From Woeseia sp. (GTDB lineage: Bacteria > Pseudomonadota > Gammaproteobacteria > Steroidobacterales > Woeseiaceae): a stretch of DNA of 64,000 bases. Under the pieces are notes generated by a model, which saw nothing but the letters and a program-made list of their open reading frames with translations, was not told the DNA's origin and did no database searches. The translations under genes and the position numbers were made by a program. The DNA is taken from the NCBI GenBank assembly GCA_021773015.1, contig JAJFKW010000001.1, positions 248,001-312,000 of the forward strand, in the 5' to 3' direction. Position 1 is the first letter of the stretch; each line of letters opens with the position of its first letter. Below are positions 39,538 through 48,732 of the stretch, piece by piece.

Positions 39538-41640
39538 TCAGGGCCGAACGACGATGAGCCTAGCCTCCAACGGCTCTAATTCAACGGTGATCGATTCATT
39601 TAGGCACTCAATTTCATCAGCTACGGTACCTTGAAGACTGCTCCAAATGGCCTTTGCTCGTCCGGAGAGTCGACTTTGGTGCACCGTTTGGCAAACTCGC
39701 GACCTGCCAAAATTTAGTGCGGTAACTTGCCAGGCGGTTGCCGACTCTGGGAGTTTGTTAACCATGACAACAAGCCCTTCGTGATCGACAGTGGGTATTG
39801 TCAGAAGCTCCGCACGACATATGCGAGCCGCATTTCTTGCACCGAGCATAGATTGCAGTCGTGACGCAAACGATCCTTCATCTAGCAGTTGTACAGCGAC
39901 ACTTCCATACAGTGATTCTGCTCGCGGCAGTCCTTGGACCGAACGATCCACCGCTTCCGCTGTTCCCAAAAGGTCATAACCACCTCGATTAATCCATCGA
40001 TGATCATTGTCCGCAATCAAGTCATCAACCATTTCTTCCGGTACCGGTAGTGCACCAACAAGGTCCCAGCCAGAAAGCAGGAATACTCCACCCTGCAGCG
40101 CATTAAAAGCGGCTGCCAGTAAATGTGCATTTGCGATTTGATTCTTTTGATCTGATGACAAATTATCGATGTTTTCGAAACCCAATGCTGCGGCGATAAA
40201 TCCACACAGGGTGGAACACACGCCCGGGCTCATCGCGAATTCACGATTGTAAGGCGCTGCTTGTTCAGTCGTCGCCCGAATTACTTCTTCATGAATGCGA
40301 CGAAACAACCTATCGCCGCGTTCTCGGTTACCCTCATATTCGAACTCTTTATCGCCGTTAACGCGTAGATGTGTCGCTTCCAGCATTAACTCGTCATGAT
40401 TTTGCAGGCCATGAACCAAGCGCATTGGCTGAATACCATGGTCCAACATTTCACGCAGTAACAGACGCAGCGGCCCTGCATCACCGGTCACCAGAGCATA
40501 TAGATATCCCGGACGTGTAAAAAAGTCGTAGTTGAATTCAGGACCGGACTCCAATGAATCCTTAACTTGTTGCAAATCCGCATTGAGTTCTTGAAAACTA
40601 AATCCACCAAACTTACGAATAGTGAGCCCGATTTGATCGGTTACGCGATTGGACAGTGGATGGCCGTCCAACCAGCTGTCTTTTCCGGTGGCACCGGTTT
40701 CAATGCCCAAAAACATTGTCGCATCGAGACGCAATCCTTTCACACCGAGTTGTGTCAGCGAGTGCAGCAAATCAGCCGTCACCAAACGATGTGCTGCGAA
40801 GCTCGGATCAGACCAATTGAGAGATGGTTGACCTTGTTTAAAAATATGCAAATAGACCCAACGCCGGTTGCGACCGTCAACACCCGGTATGATGTCAGTA
40901 GCGCTCCAGCTACTCTCCTTAATGCCAGGTCGTGCAAAAACTTCTGTATCAAAAGGACCAATGGGATCGTAACCTTTTTGCTTCAGGCGCTTAACAGCAG
41001 ACTGCGACAAATTCACGCTATCCTGTCCAGCAGGCACCGGCGGGAGAATTGGCCAGTCGTCCGCAGCAATCTCCACTATTGTGTATAACCCTGGGAAACC
41101 GGGCACGTTGCGGGTGGCAAGTCTAAAGTCTGGGCCTTTGCCAGTATGGCCTGGAATTAGGTCGCCAATAATTGTGATGGCATATCGCGACGCATTTTCC
41201 ACCATCTCAACGTATTGAGCCTCCGTTCCGTAGTCAGGATCAATTTCACATTCGATCCGATCGAAATGACCATCAATACTGGCTCCGTATTCTGATTCAC
41301 AAACACTCCCAGCTCGCTTCATCGGACCTGTGTGAATCGCCTCTACGCCCAATTTCGCGAATAGTTGCAACAATTCGGTCGACCCGATTATTGCCAATGC
41401 ATTCTCGCCCGCGGTGCCAATCAGAGAATCAGGATAGGCCGCGAACCATACCGATGTTTCGTCAAGCAAGTCCTCTTTCCGCGGATGTCCGAACCCGTGT
41501 TTCCACTGACTCGAACTACCAGTGAATGCACTGATCATCGAATCGTGCTTCAACAACATAGAGCGCTGTTTAAACCATTCGACAAGCGCTGCAGCCTTTT
41601 CTGCTGCCCGCTCAGATTTAGTTGGAGATGTATTCTGCAT
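39538..41640 (-). CDS. GH13-family alpha-glucan enzyme (trehalose-synthase-like)
   Basis: 700 residues, cytoplasmic. A (beta/alpha)8 alpha-amylase fold is indicated by YAITIIGDLIPGHTGKGPDFRLA, the nucleophile motif VKGLRLDATMFLGIE (Asp) and GLQNHDELMLEA (the third catalytic Asp region, HD). It begins with a helical stretch and SSQWKHGFGHPRKE, and ends with a small beta domain. Region II and the long GDLIPGHTG insert resemble maltose alpha-D-glucosyltransferases/trehalose synthases more than amylases, but subfamily is uncertain. It lies 11 bp after an MFS permease gene and in the operon of a TonB receptor, so it probably processes an imported oligosaccharide. Confidence 0.78.
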   Translation of the reverse strand: MQNTSPTKSERAAEKAAALVEWFKQRSMLLKHDSMISAFTGSSSQWKHGFGHPRKEDLLDETSVWFAAYPDSLIGTAGENALAIIGSTELLQLFAKLGVEAIHTGPMKRAGSVCESEYGASIDGHFDRIECEIDPDYGTEAQYVEMVENASRYAITIIGDLIPGHTGKGPDFRLATRNVPGFPGLYTIVEIAADDWPILPPVPAGQDSVNLSQSAVKRLKQKGYDPIGPFDTEVFARPGIKESSWSATDIIPGVDGRNRRWVYLHIFKQGQPSLNWSDPSFAAHRLVTADLLHSLTQLGVKGLRLDATMFLGIETGATGKDSWLDGHPLSNRVTDQIGLTIRKFGGFSFQELNADLQQVKDSLESGPEFNYDFFTRPGYLYALVTGDAGPLRLLLREMLDHGIQPMRLVHGLQNHDELMLEATHLRVNGDKEFEYEGNRERGDRLFRRIHEEVIRATTEQAAPYNREFAMSPGVCSTLCGFIAAALGFENIDNLSSDQKNQIANAHLLAAAFNALQGGVFLLSGWDLVGALPVPEEMVDDLIADNDHRWINRGGYDLLGTAEAVDRSVQGLPRAESLYGSVAVQLLDEGSFASRLQSMLGARNAARICRAELLTIPTVDHEGLVVMVNKLPESATAWQVTALNFGRSRVCQTVHQSRLSGRAKAIWSSLQGTVADEIECLNESITVELEPLEARLIVVRP

Positions 41641-41651
41641 GATGAATTTGC

Positions 41652-42887
41652 TTATGCGCGGTCATGTTTTTCAATCAAGCGCTTGAAAATGAACAGGCTA
41701 ATCAATACTGCTGTAATGGGTATCAGCGAAAAGTAGAATGCCCTTTGGCCCCCGACAGACTCAAACAGTGAGCCCGTAATAATTGATCCTGACGTGCCAC
41801 CAAGGGCGGAAAATACAACAATCAGCCCCGCCATAGCACCGTGCTGATGCGGCGATAAAGAGGATAGTATGATTGAATTGATTGCGGGATAAACGGGTGC
41901 GATACAAAAACCGATCAATGGGAAGACAAATGCTGCGAGCGGTGCATCGCCCCAGTTCGTAACCAACTTGCCACTGACCTGCCCTGCTAATGGCAATGCA
42001 AAAACCACTAGCAACGCTGCTAGCAAAAGGCCAATCGTCAACACGCGATACCAGTCGAATTTCTTCAATACAATTCCAGCGCCAAACCGGCCTAGGGCCG
42101 TCGCTGCGGCCAAAATGCTGGCCATCTGAATGCTCAATGACGTCGACAAATTTAGGATGCGGCTGTTAAACGTCGGCAGCCAGGACATGATGCTTTGCTC
42201 AATCAACACATAGAGAAATGCGCTGACAACAAATACAAGCACCAGCGGCTTGATGCAGAGTGTCATCATATCTACGAATTCTTGTATTAGTGGCGTTTTC
42301 TCTGCGCTTTGTGCCGCGGACTCGTCAAGCTTTGCGATTAACAATACGGCAAATGCAAGAAACGACAAAAGTGCCAATACGTAGTAAACATTCAACCAAC
42401 TCGTTGAGGCGGGATTGGCATCATCCACAAACGCGCTGAATATGAAGTAACCAGACAAAACGCCAACCATAAAAAACGACTCTAGAAAATTCATCGCGCT
42501 GACATGTTGCTTACTATCGCGGGTCACAAGCCCGAGTGTTGCGTAGCAAGATATCTTGATCAATGCAAAACTTACGCCAGTCGCCGCAAAGACCATCTTA
42601 CTCATCCAAAATGTTGGTACTTGTGGCATCGATGCACACACGATACCGATAAATGCAAGCGCGCATAGCATCGATTTGCGATAGCCAACTCGCACAACAA
42701 ATGACGCAAACAGAAATGAAGTCAGTGCTATCGATAAGTCCTTGAACGCTTCCAGCGTTGCCGCTGACGATTCCGACACGCCGTAGCTGTTCTGCACCTG
42801 CAGAATTACAGTACCAACACTGTTCAGCAGGATTGCGAACACGAAGTAGTTGATGAAGAGTGAAAGCTTGATGGGCCAATGATTCAT
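41652..42887 (-). CDS. MFS permease, probably for sugar
   Basis: 411 residues, 12 membrane helices. N-terminus WPIKLSLFINYFVFAILLNSVGTVILQVQNSYGVSESSAATLEAFKDL resembles the FucP/TsgA-like MFS branch. A conserved loop VVRVGYRKSMLCALAFIG follows helix 2. Position between a TonB receptor and a GH13 enzyme points to uptake of the same sugar across the inner membrane. Confidence 0.85.
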   Translation of the reverse strand: MNHWPIKLSLFINYFVFAILLNSVGTVILQVQNSYGVSESSAATLEAFKDLSIALTSFLFASFVVRVGYRKSMLCALAFIGIVCASMPQVPTFWMSKMVFAATGVSFALIKISCYATLGLVTRDSKQHVSAMNFLESFFMVGVLSGYFIFSAFVDDANPASTSWLNVYYVLALLSFLAFAVLLIAKLDESAAQSAEKTPLIQEFVDMMTLCIKPLVLVFVVSAFLYVLIEQSIMSWLPTFNSRILNLSTSLSIQMASILAAATALGRFGAGIVLKKFDWYRVLTIGLLLAALLVVFALPLAGQVSGKLVTNWGDAPLAAFVFPLIGFCIAPVYPAINSIILSSLSPHQHGAMAGLIVVFSALGGTSGSIITGSLFESVGGQRAFYFSLIPITAVLISLFIFKRLIEKHDRA

Positions 42888-42944
42888 AAACGGACCTCAA
42901 GGCGACGAACGGTGACTATGCCCGATTGTTCGCATTATGGGGAG

Positions 42945-42971
42945 GGGCCACCGAGATTGTCTCGGCGGCCC
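42945..42971 (-). promoter_or_regulatory. Intercistronic hairpin between TonB and MFS genes
   Basis: GGGCC-a-CCGAG (42945-42955) pairs with CTCGG-c-GGCCC (42961-42971) around a 5-nt loop: a strong GC stem 6 bp past the TonB receptor stop. Without a T-run it more probably stabilises the highly expressed receptor mRNA or partly terminates, lowering expression of the two downstream genes. Confidence 0.5.
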
Positions 42972-42977
42972 GCTCAA

Positions 42978-45248
42978 TTATTCCTCGAAGTCGTAACCGA
43001 CGCTAATACGTACCGAACTACCAAATATTGGGCGACCATTGGGCGCCGAAGGGTTTCTCGGATCGCCCTCAGTAATACCGTCGGAGTCATTGATGTTGTC
43101 GCCATGTACCTGGAAAAAGAATCCGGAGTCATGATTGAACAGAACGCCTAAGTCGATTTTTTCATAACTCGGCAGATTGACAGTGTTGGCGTTGTCACCG
43201 AACCGATCATCGACCAATGTAAAAGCGGCATATATTGAGCCCGTCCAATTGCCGGCGGCAAAATCGTAGGACGGCGAAATTCGCGCCTGAAAATCGGGTT
43301 GACGGCGAACTGTATTGCCAACATCCGACACCGTCGTCGATGCGGTGATTTCCGCATCTTGAACGGTCAATAACAGGTTCACGGAAAAGTCACCGAAATG
43401 TACCGTGCCATCCGCCTCGATGCCAATCGATTCAGATTCGAATGCCGACGCCGTTACCGTACCGCCTACTGTCGAACTGAACGAATCATTAGTATTGAAA
43501 AAGAGTGTCGAATAGAGGTCAAACCAGTCATTCGAAAATTTGATTCCACCCTCAAGTTGCTCGACGGCATTAACGGTATCTGCTCCCTCACGAATGTCGT
43601 CGAAGTGCGGAAATAGAAATCCATCCGAGTAACGTAGATATACGCCCAACGTGTCGTTAACGTCAAAGTTCGCGGCGACGGTCCACGCTACTTCGTCGTC
43701 ATCAACACTCGTAGCAATATCGGTGCTGCCATCGGCGAATCCCGGTCCCGTATCAAGTACGTAGTCAATCTCAATCGATTCGGTCCGTATACCTGCGTCA
43801 ATACGCCACTGATCGTTGACGAACCATGAATCCGCAATGTAGAACGCTTCCGTGCGCGCATCGCCCGCTGACTGCAGCCCAAACATGAAACCGCCGTCAC
43901 CACCGGCTGCCGCAATATCGGCGGGTGTAATTGCCCCATTGAGCGCCTCACCATTTTGTACGTTGTGCACAGGAATTGGGTTGCCGATTGTCCACCAGTC
44001 ATCGGCTGACCAAGATGCCTGATACAGACCAAACGTCACCTCATGATTTTCGAAGGTCTTGTTAATACTGATATCGTTAATCTTTGCCTCAAGGTCTTTT
44101 TTGACGACCCAGTGACCGTAGGTCTGTACGAAATCTGTACCCGACACTATTGCACCGCTCTCGGTCGTTACCGGACCGCCGATGACCGTGCTCAATGCTG
44201 CGGCGGTCACTGCTCCGCCGGACGGAACAAAGCCAAACGTATTTGCATCACCAGAGGTAAAGGTAAACTGGTCGCGGAATGTCCAGCCGTCACCGAATTC
44301 GAATTCGGCGCTGCCACCGGTAACAACACCGTCCCAGCCGCGACCGTTGGCGAAATCGAAGACTTCGGTGTCACCGTTTGTGTTGATCTGTAGCTCGCGA
44401 AATCGGGTGGCATTACCCAACTGGGCAAACTCACCTTCATCGTTGCCGCTACCCAACGCAAACGGCAATATCCACTGGCCGTGATCGTCCGTCACTCGCG
44501 CAAACAGGTTGATTTCGCCGCTGTCAAACACGCGATTTAGGTTGATCGTAAGTTGGTTACCCTCTTCGGCCGAGAATTCCGGGTCGCGGATCCCATCAGA
44601 CGATGTCACATAGCCGCCAACCATATAGTAGAGGTTTTCGGACAGTTCACCACTTAAGACTCCATCGAGGCGTTGTAAGCCGTAATCTGACGTCGTGTAT
44701 TTGACGCGGCCCTCCGTCACCTCGCTTCCCTGCTTCAGATTGAAATTGACTGTGACGCCAGGCTCTCCTTTACCAAACACGGCGTTTGGGCCTCCGCGGA
44801 GTGCCTGAACACCAGAAATTGTTTCGTCAACACGAAATATCGACGACTGCTCAAAGAACGACAACATTTCGGTGCCGTAAATTGGCGAACCGTTGATGGC
44901 TAGTGTGACAAACGGTGCATCACTACCTCCGGGAAGGCCGCGTACATCGATATTCGCGCCCGCCACGCCGCCGGAACTCTCCGCCCAGACGCCCGGTATT
45001 GACTTGAATAGGTCTGCCGTACTCTTTGGCGAGAATTTGGCAATCTCTTCGGGATCGATCGTTGTGATCGCAAAGCTTGCTTGCTGTCGTTCGACGCCGC
45101 TACCACCCGGCGTACCAACGGTAATGATTTCCTCGATAACCTCTTCACCGTCGGCTTCCTGAGCGAAGACCGATACAACTGGCCCAATAATAAGCGCGCC
45201 CACGAGTCCCGCGGCAAATATGCGATTTCTAGGTGTAGTGATGAACAT
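42978..45248 (-). CDS. TonB-dependent receptor, probably for oligosaccharide
   Basis: 756 residues. Signal peptide (FAAGLVGALIIGPVVSVFA), TonB-box-like EEIITVGT, plug domain about 45-170 (FKSIPGVWAESSGGVAGANIDVRGLPGG and ISGVQALRGGPNAVFGKGEPGVTVNF), then a 22-strand barrel ending in SVRISVGYDFEE. Energised by TonB, it brings a substrate into the periplasm. The operon with MFS and GH13 genes and the divergent LacI repressor imply a gluco-oligosaccharide such as maltose-type sugars, by inference. Confidence 0.92.
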   Translation of the reverse strand: MFITTPRNRIFAAGLVGALIIGPVVSVFAQEADGEEVIEEIITVGTPGGSGVERQQASFAITTIDPEEIAKFSPKSTADLFKSIPGVWAESSGGVAGANIDVRGLPGGSDAPFVTLAINGSPIYGTEMLSFFEQSSIFRVDETISGVQALRGGPNAVFGKGEPGVTVNFNLKQGSEVTEGRVKYTTSDYGLQRLDGVLSGELSENLYYMVGGYVTSSDGIRDPEFSAEEGNQLTINLNRVFDSGEINLFARVTDDHGQWILPFALGSGNDEGEFAQLGNATRFRELQINTNGDTEVFDFANGRGWDGVVTGGSAEFEFGDGWTFRDQFTFTSGDANTFGFVPSGGAVTAAALSTVIGGPVTTESGAIVSGTDFVQTYGHWVVKKDLEAKINDISINKTFENHEVTFGLYQASWSADDWWTIGNPIPVHNVQNGEALNGAITPADIAAAGGDGGFMFGLQSAGDARTEAFYIADSWFVNDQWRIDAGIRTESIEIDYVLDTGPGFADGSTDIATSVDDDEVAWTVAANFDVNDTLGVYLRYSDGFLFPHFDDIREGADTVNAVEQLEGGIKFSNDWFDLYSTLFFNTNDSFSSTVGGTVTASAFESESIGIEADGTVHFGDFSVNLLLTVQDAEITASTTVSDVGNTVRRQPDFQARISPSYDFAAGNWTGSIYAAFTLVDDRFGDNANTVNLPSYEKIDLGVLFNHDSGFFFQVHGDNINDSDGITEGDPRNPSAPNGRPIFGSSVRISVGYDFEE

Positions 45249-45306
45249 GATTGTGCCCCCCAGCGTGTCAGAAAATGTCTACGACGCAAAAAAAACTACA
45301 CCCGGT

Positions 45307-45341
45307 TGCAACGCATTTCAAATCTTTTGCAACGCGTTTCA
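45307..45341. promoter_or_regulatory. Two LacI-type operator copies
   Basis: TGCAACGCATTTCA (45307-45320) and TGCAACGCGTTTCA (45328-45341) share the LacI-family form TG-N-AACG-CGTT-N-CA with a central CG. Their centres are 21 bp apart, two helical turns, in the 159-bp gap between the divergent TonB receptor and LacI genes. The second copy covers the -35 and spacer of the lacI promoter, implying autorepression; both could repress the TonB operon. Confidence 0.8.
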
Positions 45342-45355
45342 GAAACATCTATAAT
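45327..45355 (+). promoter_or_regulatory. Sigma70 promoter of the LacI gene
   Basis: TTGCAA (45327-45332), 17-bp spacer, TATAAT (45350-45355). Spacing is optimal and the -10 is perfect. Transcription would begin near 45362, giving a leader of about 45 nt before the ATG at 45408. Confidence 0.75.
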
Positions 45356-45407
45356 TCACTGCGTTTTTAATTACTTACAAAACTGACGTTGGCCTCCGGG
45401 GAATTGC

Positions 45408-46418
45408 ATGAGTGAAAATCGCGCCATTACCATGGACGATATCGCCAGACTGGCCAAGGTCTCGAAACCGACAGTATCGCGCGCGCTAAATGACAGTCCG
45501 TTAGTAAAACAAGCCACAAAAAATCGTGTGCTGGCCATTGCCAACAAGCACGGATATGCGGTCAACCGACATGCACAAAAGCTCCGTCGCAAGCGTACGA
45601 ATACGATTGCCGTATCACTCGATTTTGGCTCGCACCAGCAGGGGCATATTGCGGATCCATTTATGTTTGAGCTCCTTTCGGGTGTTTCCGAGGCATTAGG
45701 AAACCTCAATCAGGACTTACTATTGTGCGCACCGACTCACAATGATACCGAGGCATTTCGCAAAATATTCTGGTCGCGCGGCGCCGACGGTCTAATCGTG
45801 CTTGGCCAAGGGCACCGGGAAGATATGTTGAACGAATTCGCCGCAACCGCATTTCCGCTCGTCGTTTGGGGTGCGAGCGCACCGAACGCAAATTACTGTG
45901 TGGTAGGCAGCGATAATTTCCTCGGTGGGCAATTAGCCGGTCGCTACTTGTTGCGTAAACAGCGCCGCCATCTCCTGTACGTCGGTGATACCTCGTTTCG
46001 GGAGCTTAAATTGCGCTTTGACGGATTGGTAAATGTAGCCCATGAATATCCGCACGACATTGAGATCGACCGTGTGGAGTTGCACAACTTCTCGTACGAT
46101 GCCGCCTACGAAACGGCGAAACGTTATCTCGATGCTGCCAAGAATCATCCAGACGGAATTTTTGCGTTCAACGATACCGCTGCGATGGCATTTATCAGCG
46201 CATTTCGCGATGCCGGGATTCGAATTCCAGAAGACGTTTCAGTTGTCGGCTATAACGATATTCCAACAGCTGCCTACTTCACACCAAACCTGACCACGAT
46301 CCGCCAAGACTGTTATCAGGCCGGCCGCGTTCTCGTCAGTAAGCTCATGCGCGTCCTTGACGGCGATAAACCCAAGTCAGCGTTAATCAAAACGGAGCTA
46401 ATATGTCGCGAAACTTGA
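45408..46418 (+). CDS. LacI-family transcriptional repressor
   Basis: 336 residues. N-terminal helix-turn-helix TMDDIARLAKVSKPTVSRALNDSPLVKQATKNRVLAIANKHGYAVNRHAQKL (about 8-60), then a sugar-binding periplasmic-protein-like domain ending ISAFRDAGIRIPEDVSVVGYNDIPTAAYFTPNLTTIRQD. Divergent from the TonB/MFS/GH13 operon, which it should repress until an oligosaccharide binds. Two operator copies lie between the genes. Confidence 0.93.
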   Translation: MSENRAITMDDIARLAKVSKPTVSRALNDSPLVKQATKNRVLAIANKHGYAVNRHAQKLRRKRTNTIAVSLDFGSHQQGHIADPFMFELLSGVSEALGNLNQDLLLCAPTHNDTEAFRKIFWSRGADGLIVLGQGHREDMLNEFAATAFPLVVWGASAPNANYCVVGSDNFLGGQLAGRYLLRKQRRHLLYVGDTSFRELKLRFDGLVNVAHEYPHDIEIDRVELHNFSYDAAYETAKRYLDAAKNHPDGIFAFNDTAAMAFISAFRDAGIRIPEDVSVVGYNDIPTAAYFTPNLTTIRQDCYQAGRVLVSKLMRVLDGDKPKSALIKTELICRET

Positions 46419-46443
46419 TGCTTCGATGCGAGCGGAAGATCGT

Positions 46444-46887
46444 ATGTCAATAAACTCACGGCAGTTTCTGCTGGTACTGCGATTCATATTGATCATTCCC
46501 GTCGCGATATTGGTATGGTTTCTTATTCTCTACTTCGGAATCCTCGTTGGGGGCAGCGCCATCGAACTGGGCACAGATCTGTATTGTCCGGGCGGCCTTG
46601 ACAGCGACTCGTGCGAGTTGTCCTGGCGGCGGTATGCCATTGAGGTTGTGATTGCTACTTTTGCAGGTATATCGGCAGTTGCTGTAGTACTGACAGCAGG
46701 ACTGATTGCGCCGCTGCGCAAATTCGAAGTGTGCTTCACAACTTTTTTAGTTGGAACTGGCATCGCGACGTACTTCGCCAGTCTTGATGATTCCTTCATT
46801 TATGCGTGGATAGCATCTCTGACAGCCGGCGCAGCAACCACGCTCATAGTGAAACGTCGCTGGAGTAAGACACCCGATTCAACGTAG
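46444..46887 (+). CDS. Unknown membrane protein
   Basis: 147 residues from ATG at 46444 (MSINSRQFLLVLRFILIIPVAILVWFLILYFGILVGG). About four membrane helices, with a loop carrying a Cys pair (DLYCPGGLDSDSCELSWRRY) that may form a disulphide. Family not recognised. It starts 26 bp after the LacI gene and might be co-transcribed. Confidence 0.6.
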   Translation: MSINSRQFLLVLRFILIIPVAILVWFLILYFGILVGGSAIELGTDLYCPGGLDSDSCELSWRRYAIEVVIATFAGISAVAVVLTAGLIAPLRKFEVCFTTFLVGTGIATYFASLDDSFIYAWIASLTAGAATTLIVKRRWSKTPDST

Positions 46888-47000
46888 CAACTAATCGATC
46901 GACCGTTGGCAAGCATTGATCTTTGCGCCACCCCAACCATTCGGCAATAATACTCGGATAGTAGCCAAACAGATTGGCGGTCAATACGGGTTTCAATACG

Positions 47001-47282
47001 ATGATAGTTTCCGAACTGCAGCATGATCAAGAAAATCGGCAATTTTTCTTGTTGGTAGACGACCACAAAGCATTTGTAGACTACTCGATGAAAGATGACC
47101 AATACCAGCTTCTTTACTCCGAGGTACCCAGCGTGCTGCGCGGCAAAGGCATCGGCAAAATTCTTGTCGAAAAGACCTTCGATGCTATAGCCAGCGAGGG
47201 GGCGACCGCGGTTGCTCATTGCTCCTATATCCGCCATGTCGCAAAACGATCCGGCAAATGGTCAGACGTCGTTAGCTATTGA
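47001..47282 (+). CDS. Short GNAT-like N-acetyltransferase (COG2388 type)
   Basis: 93 residues from ATG at 47001. Matches the short COG2388 acetyltransferase-like family: FFLLVDDHKAFVDYSMKDDQYQLLYSEVPSVLRGKGIGKILVEKTFDAIASEGATAVAHCSYIRHVAKR. The acetyl-CoA loop RGKGIGK and the conserved Cys of AHCSYIRHV are present. Small-molecule or protein acetylation is presumed; substrate unknown. Confidence 0.82.
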   Translation: MIVSELQHDQENRQFFLLVDDHKAFVDYSMKDDQYQLLYSEVPSVLRGKGIGKILVEKTFDAIASEGATAVAHCSYIRHVAKRSGKWSDVVSY

Positions 47283-47349
47283 ACATCGCATCGATTGCTA
47301 AGACGCGGATCTTTGTACACAAATCTGTCAGCGTAAGAGGTTCGTATCC

Positions 47350-47646
47350 ATGAGTTTTGTGGCCGTGTCGAAAGTCAAATACCCCGCATTTTTGCGGCAA
47401 GATATTCACAACGCAGGTTTGACTATGTTGCCGGTAGCGAAAAAACAAGCCGGACTGATTTCAATTTCGTTCCATCAGTCGTGTGATGAAGATGAAACAA
47501 TTATGGTTTGGGAGTGGGAATCGCAGGCCAATCACGAAGCATGTATGGCTAGCTCCGATTGGGCAGCCATTGTCGAGCAGACTCGGTCCGCATTTGAATC
47601 CCAGGAAATTGAGTTTTCAATTTCGACCTACGAACGACTGGGGTAG
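47350..47646 (+). CDS. ABM-domain (antibiotic biosynthesis monooxygenase-like) protein
   Basis: 98 residues, one ferredoxin-like dimeric alpha/beta barrel: FVAVSKVKYP near the N-terminus, AGLISISFHQSCDEDETIMVWEWESQANHEACMASSDW in the middle. This is the ABM/YgiN fold. Members include monooxygenases, haem-degrading enzymes and proteins without known activity. ATG follows a purine-rich AAGAGG. Confidence 0.75.
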   Translation: MSFVAVSKVKYPAFLRQDIHNAGLTMLPVAKKQAGLISISFHQSCDEDETIMVWEWESQANHEACMASSDWAAIVEQTRSAFESQEIEFSISTYERLG

Positions 47647-47742
47647 CAGGTGATATTCGTGGATAAAATTCAAGTTTCTATCGCAGCGACTTAGTCTGCG
47701 TGCAGCGAAATCCTGCGAAGTGGAGTTGTGTAGCAATCTGAA

Positions 47743-48090
47743 CTAGTACGCATCTTCTACAGCAATCGCCAGTGCTGCTGTGATGCCACCGATCACTCCG
47801 AGCACCAATCCTGCAGATTTTCCTACGCTAAATTTTCGATGCTCAATAGACGTGATGTCTGATATCTGAATTGTAGTACGTTTCCCTGCAATCGAATTTG
47901 CATCTACGCTAACAATTCTAAACTCTTGCGTCCCGCCATCCCGGGTCTGAACACGAACGCGATCACCCGGTTGTACGTAGCTGATAGACTTTGCGTCGAC
48001 TTCTTCTTGGCTCGAATGTACTTTCGCTGGATGAAAGGACGTGCAGGCGCACACACCAAATGACAGTATAACGACTAGTATTCTTTTCAT
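47743..48090 (-). CDS. Small lipoprotein of unknown function
   Basis: 115 residues. Signal peptide with lipobox GVCAC (MKRILVVILSFGVCAC), a soluble beta segment QPGDRVRVQTRDGGTQEFRIVSVDANSIAGKRTTIQISDITSIEHRKFS, and a glycine-rich hydrophobic C-terminus (GLVLGVIGGITAALAIAV) that may insert in the membrane. Family not known. Confidence 0.7.
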   Translation of the reverse strand: MKRILVVILSFGVCACTSFHPAKVHSSQEEVDAKSISYVQPGDRVRVQTRDGGTQEFRIVSVDANSIAGKRTTIQISDITSIEHRKFSVGKSAGLVLGVIGGITAALAIAVEDAY

Positions 48091-48237
48091 TGGAATACCC
48101 TACCGTGAATGATTCTACCGGAGCATATGAAGCGTGCTCGTCGAGTTGTCTGCACGATAATACGCTGGCCGATCCTGTCTTAATAGACCCCGAATACGAA
48201 TTGTCCAATTGCACTATTTCTATATTTGTCGTCAGAA

Positions 48238-48714
48238 TTAGGTGCCGTCATTGTATTCATTTTCGGTCCGGATCATGTGTGCCGCCAAACCCCGAAAGCA
48301 ACCCACCCATCCGCTTTTGTGTTGATTGCGCGTTGCGACACTGGGTATTTGTTCATGTTTCAACAAAATTTCAGTGCCCTCGTCATGCGGTTTGAATCGA
48401 ATGGTGACTCGTTCCGGCAGCGAGGATGATCCTTCCACCGCCCAGCTGTAACTCAACAACTTGGCCACCTCTATTTCGAGGTACCTGCCAGTGATCCACA
48501 AAATGGTTTTATCGGGCAGTTCATTTCCTATTCTGAATTTTCCGCCAACCTGTAAATCGATTTCGGCAGTTACGCAGCGAACCCCCTCGGGTCCCCACCA
48601 GCACTGCAACTCTTGGGGATTTGTCCAAGCTCGAAATACACGCTCCGGTGGTGCCGACACAATTCGCGTCATGATCAATGTACTTGAATCCGAGGCGCCT
48701 TCACCGGTCATCAT
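48238..48714 (-). CDS. SRPBCC/AHSA1-domain protein
   Basis: 158 residues. Activator-of-Hsp90 (AHSA1)-like lipid-binding fold: MTRIVSAPPERVFRAWTNPQELQCWWGPEGVRC, then VGGKFRI, LSYSWAVEGSSSLPERVTIRFKPHDEGTEILLKHEQIP and a C-terminal helix. The family binds hydrophobic ligands; exact role unknown. It follows the ArsR gene by 18 bp and should be co-transcribed, a common arrangement of ArsR with AHSA1 genes. Confidence 0.87.
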   Translation of the reverse strand: MMTGEGASDSSTLIMTRIVSAPPERVFRAWTNPQELQCWWGPEGVRCVTAEIDLQVGGKFRIGNELPDKTILWITGRYLEIEVAKLLSYSWAVEGSSSLPERVTIRFKPHDEGTEILLKHEQIPSVATRNQHKSGWVGCFRGLAAHMIRTENEYNDGT

Positions 48715-48732
48715 TGCGCATCAAGCTTCGAA

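Noticed and set aside
39362-39634. 90-residue plus-strand frame
   Set aside because: Its second half is antisense to the GH13 gene and no homology is recognisable; possibly chance.
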